NCBI GenBank assembly: GCA_964538625.1
Contig: CAZIGH010000018.1
Coordinates: forward strand, 1-64,000
Direction: 5' to 3'
DNA from: JAEUHM01 sp964538625
GTDB lineage: Bacteria > Verrucomicrobiota > Verrucomicrobiia > Verrucomicrobiales > Verrucomicrobiaceae
DNA length: 64,000 nucleotides
The position numbers were made by a program, and so were the translations under genes. The notes beneath the pieces are model-generated. The model made no database searches, was not told the DNA's origin, and worked only from the letters and a program-made list of their open reading frames with translations. This document shows, piece after piece, positions 62,069-64,000 of the stretch (position 1 is its first letter; every line of letters begins with the position of its first letter).

Positions 62069-62467
62069 TCAGTGGCATCCGCAGCCCTCGCCGCAGCCGC
62101 CCTTTTTCATCACCTCGTCCTTCGTGGGAACTCTGCCGGTTTCCAGCGTTCTGGAAACAAAACCGCTGACAAGCTCTGCCACGCCCTGCAAGACGTCCTG
62201 GGCTTGGTGAAAGGCAGCTATCCCGTCGTGGTTGTCTGCCTCAGCCTTCAACTCCACGAGCTCCTGCACCTCCTCATCGGCTATCTCCTCGCCGTGATGC
62301 TGGCGGTGCTGCATGGAGCGGGACTTGGTCATCAGGGCGCGGTAGAGATTCACCGCATCTTCGTCGGCGAGAAAAGCCTCTGCCTGCTCGCGGGCCGAGA
62401 TGAGCTGGCTGTCTTCAGCGATGGCCACGCAGAGGGCCTGGAGTCTTTCTTCAATGAGTGTTGTCAT
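62069..62467 (-). CDS. YlbF/YmcA-family protein with Cys-rich tail
   Basis: This 132-residue helical protein starts at 62467 (MTTLIEERLQALCVAIAE). The helices AREQAEAFLADEDAVNLYRA, LVELKAEADNHDGIAAFHQA and QDVLQGVAELVSGFVSRTLE fit the YlbF/YmcA family, which in Bacillus forms a complex with YaaT and affects RNase Y and development. The C-terminus KKGGCGEGCGCH carries three Cys and a His, consistent with iron-sulfur or zinc binding as reported for that complex. It lies 44 bp downstream of the DUF2851 gene on the same strand. Role in this organism unknown. Confidence 0.7.
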   Translation of the reverse strand: MTTLIEERLQALCVAIAEDSQLISAREQAEAFLADEDAVNLYRALMTKSRSMQHRQHHGEEIADEEVQELVELKAEADNHDGIAAFHQAQDVLQGVAELVSGFVSRTLETGRVPTKDEVMKKGGCGEGCGCH

Positions 62468-62511
62468 GGGAAGGTCCATCGCACACTCCGCAGGTGAAAG
62501 CCAGTGCATCT

Positions 62512-63915
62512 TCAGCGCCATTCCTTGAGCCGCTCCGGGAAGGGGCAGTCCGCGCAGTTGCTGTCATCCTCCAGGCAGAAGTCTTCATACAACTGAAGCA
62601 GGCCCTGCTGGTGGAAGACGCGCTTCTGGAATACGCAGGCAAGCGGCGACTCGCCGAAGAGCCGGGTCCGGGCGAGATGGACCTTCTTGTTGTCCAGACG
62701 CGCAGGCAGCTTGCAGAAGCTATCCCACAACTCTTCCCGCTCCGGCATGAGGAGAGGATAAACCACATTTGCCAGCATCTCCTGAACCCTTGTGCCACCT
62801 ATCAGCGCCACTGGGCGCTGCGCTGGGTCGGCCAGCAGGGTGTAATGGCGGTCCCAGTAGTCATGGTGAAGAGCCAGAAGGCACGCGCTCCATGCGGAGG
62901 CATCCCACTTGGCAGGATCGCGCAAGGGTGCCAGGACAGACTTCCACCGGCTAAGAAGAGAGGCCAGCGCACCGAGACGGCGCTGTGGATGATTGCCGGG
63001 TCGGCTGCCGGAGGTACGCCAAATGAGGCGCTGTGCAGGGTCGTTCCAACGGCCAAACTCCGCCCTTTGCTTCCACCACGTTTCCCAAAGGCTGCGGAGG
63101 TAACCCTTGGTATCTTCACGCGTTTCGTCAAAAGCCACGGACTCCAGAAAGCCTGAGACTCCAAACAGCAGGGACTCACGTTCCGCTGGGTTGAGCGCCA
63201 TCAAATCGCGAACAGGCAGACGCTGTGCCAGCATGAGAAAGGGCGTGGCGTTGCTCCGGTAGCCTAGCGCCTGGCTCAGCGCTTGATACACCGCCTGCTC
63301 TCGTCCATGGGCGGTCACCCACTGGTGAATGCGGCGGGACTTGCGCTGCATTCGATAGCGGGCTGCGCATTGAATCAGTGAGGTCACTTGGTTTTCGCCC
63401 ATCTCAGCCAGCGGCGCGGCGCAACGCCCCAGTCTCGCGGCAGCCTGCCGCGTGGGACGGGCCAGTCCGTCGGTGAGATGCTCCTGCCGCAGAATCACCT
63501 GCGCCACTTCGCGATGCTCGGAAGTACGGGTGAAGAATCGCCCTTCCTCAGGCTCTCGAACAAACAAGTGCAGAACAACGCGGTTGTATGCTGGATTGGC
63601 ACCGTGTTGATGACGCTCCCAGTCCCTGGCATCCGGGTCCAGTTCTATGTCTCCGTGCAGTGTCTGACCGCCGATCTCGACGGCGCACCCGGTGAAGTCC
63701 GGCCCTGCGCCTGAGTTCCACACGCCCCATTCTCGAATGACGACACGCCGCCCGTCCGTGCTAGTGAAGTCCGTACCGAACTCACCGGCAAACCACAGGC
63801 TCTGCAACTCCATCTCCGGGCGCTCAGTCAAGGAGCGTGGAACAAGCGGCTCATCCATGCCGGAGAACACGTCCGCATGGAAGGCCTCATAAGCCCTGGC
63901 TTGTTGAAGACTCAT
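62512..63915 (-). CDS. DUF2851 family protein
   Basis: This 467-residue cytoplasmic protein carries the DUF2851 hallmarks: LQSLWFAGEFGTDFTSTDGR-type start, VWNSGAGPDFTGCAVEIGG, LHGDIELDPDARDWERHQHG, YNRVVLHLFVRE, and later NRLMGW-type blocks such as ARLDNKKVHLARTRLF and QQGLLQLYEDFCLEDDSNCA. Its C-terminus (CADCPFPERLKEW) carries Cys that may bind metal. The family occurs in Bacteroidetes and Verrucomicrobia and resembles nucleases in the HGDIE region, but no activity is established. Its ATG overlaps the stop of the upstream gene by four bases (ATGA). Confidence 0.82.
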   Translation of the reverse strand: MSLQQARAYEAFHADVFSGMDEPLVPRSLTERPEMELQSLWFAGEFGTDFTSTDGRRVVIREWGVWNSGAGPDFTGCAVEIGGQTLHGDIELDPDARDWERHQHGANPAYNRVVLHLFVREPEEGRFFTRTSEHREVAQVILRQEHLTDGLARPTRQAAARLGRCAAPLAEMGENQVTSLIQCAARYRMQRKSRRIHQWVTAHGREQAVYQALSQALGYRSNATPFLMLAQRLPVRDLMALNPAERESLLFGVSGFLESVAFDETREDTKGYLRSLWETWWKQRAEFGRWNDPAQRLIWRTSGSRPGNHPQRRLGALASLLSRWKSVLAPLRDPAKWDASAWSACLLALHHDYWDRHYTLLADPAQRPVALIGGTRVQEMLANVVYPLLMPEREELWDSFCKLPARLDNKKVHLARTRLFGESPLACVFQKRVFHQQGLLQLYEDFCLEDDSNCADCPFPERLKEWR

Positions 63916-64000
63916 GCCTTGTGAAAGCGCTCGCAGAGGTGCGGAATGGACAAGTCAGCTAGGGAATCCACCTGCATCCACGCCGCACCGAGATCCAGAT
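63912..64000 (-). CDS. 3' end of a gene running off the window edge
   Basis: Only 28 codons plus the stop are present, ending DLSIPHLCERFHKA. The stop TGA (63912-63914) overlaps the DUF2851 start codon by four bases, the coupling seen elsewhere in this genome. The frame is open to the edge of the window and the residues look protein-like (LDLGAAWMQVDSLADL). No family can be assigned from this fragment. Confidence 0.6.
   Translation of the reverse strand, partial: LDLGAAWMQVDSLADLSIPHLCERFHKA

Overview
The window is GC-rich, densely coded chromosomal DNA. Its gene content points to a member of the Verrucomicrobiota, probably Verrucomicrobiales near Prosthecobacter/Verrucomicrobium. This is inferred from gene families, not from a marker search: three planctomycete/verrucomicrobial-type cytochrome proteins (PSCyt1-DUF1549-DUF1553), three DUF1501 proteins, a DUF1080 protein, a giant DUF1800 protein next to DUF1501, a BPSS1187-type hydrolase and lone pseudopilins. 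Most start codons have no recognisable Shine-Dalgarno sequence. No rRNA, tRNA, CRISPR array, phage or insertion sequence was recognised.

Layout. 0.06-7.4 kb: a leftward cluster DUF1501, PSCyt/DUF1553, DUF1501, GH25-like lipoprotein. 7.4-13.7 kb: a secreted DUF1080 protein and two further diheme DUF1549/DUF1553 proteins, divergently arranged. 13.7-18.3 kb: formate-tetrahydrofolate ligase, a secreted propeller-like protein and an O-antigen-ligase-like membrane protein, then a frameshifted gene remnant. 19.0-23.3 kb: a complete mntABCD-type manganese transporter divergent from mntR, with two candidate MntR operators between them. 23.5-33.7 kb: a GspG-like pseudopilin, a 2349-residue secreted DUF1800 protein riddled with inserted repeat modules, its DUF1501 partner, and a proline-rich membrane-anchored protein with a GspG-like tail.

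33.8-40.4 kb: uvrC, divergent from an ExbB-ExbD-TPR-trypsin/PDZ operon. 40.5-51.7 kb: housekeeping genes (nuoE, tig, ribD-gmhB-phosphatase, folP, a PHP histidinol phosphatase) mixed with a GspF-like protein, a DMT exporter, an alpha/beta hydrolase and a sialidase-like protein. 51.7-55.8 kb: a zinc-ribbon protein, a beta-CASP metallo-beta-lactamase nuclease and an Lhr-type helicase. 55.8-60.9 kb: a copper-handling set made of a secreted Cys-rich protein, a multicopper oxidase fused to a CopB-like outer-membrane barrel, a small periplasmic metal-binding protein and a P1B-type ATPase. 61.0-64.0 kb: an orphan pstS with a strong terminator, a YlbF-family protein, a DUF2851 protein and the 3' end of one more gene.

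How it works together. The DUF1501/PSCyt and DUF1501/DUF1800 sets look like exported paired systems that probably act on polysaccharides at the cell envelope; this function is inference. The manganese and copper sets are conventional homeostasis modules with unusual architecture. The Exb-type operon is a candidate undescribed envelope machine, because it couples a proton-driven motor to a TPR protein and a secreted protease instead of to TonB.
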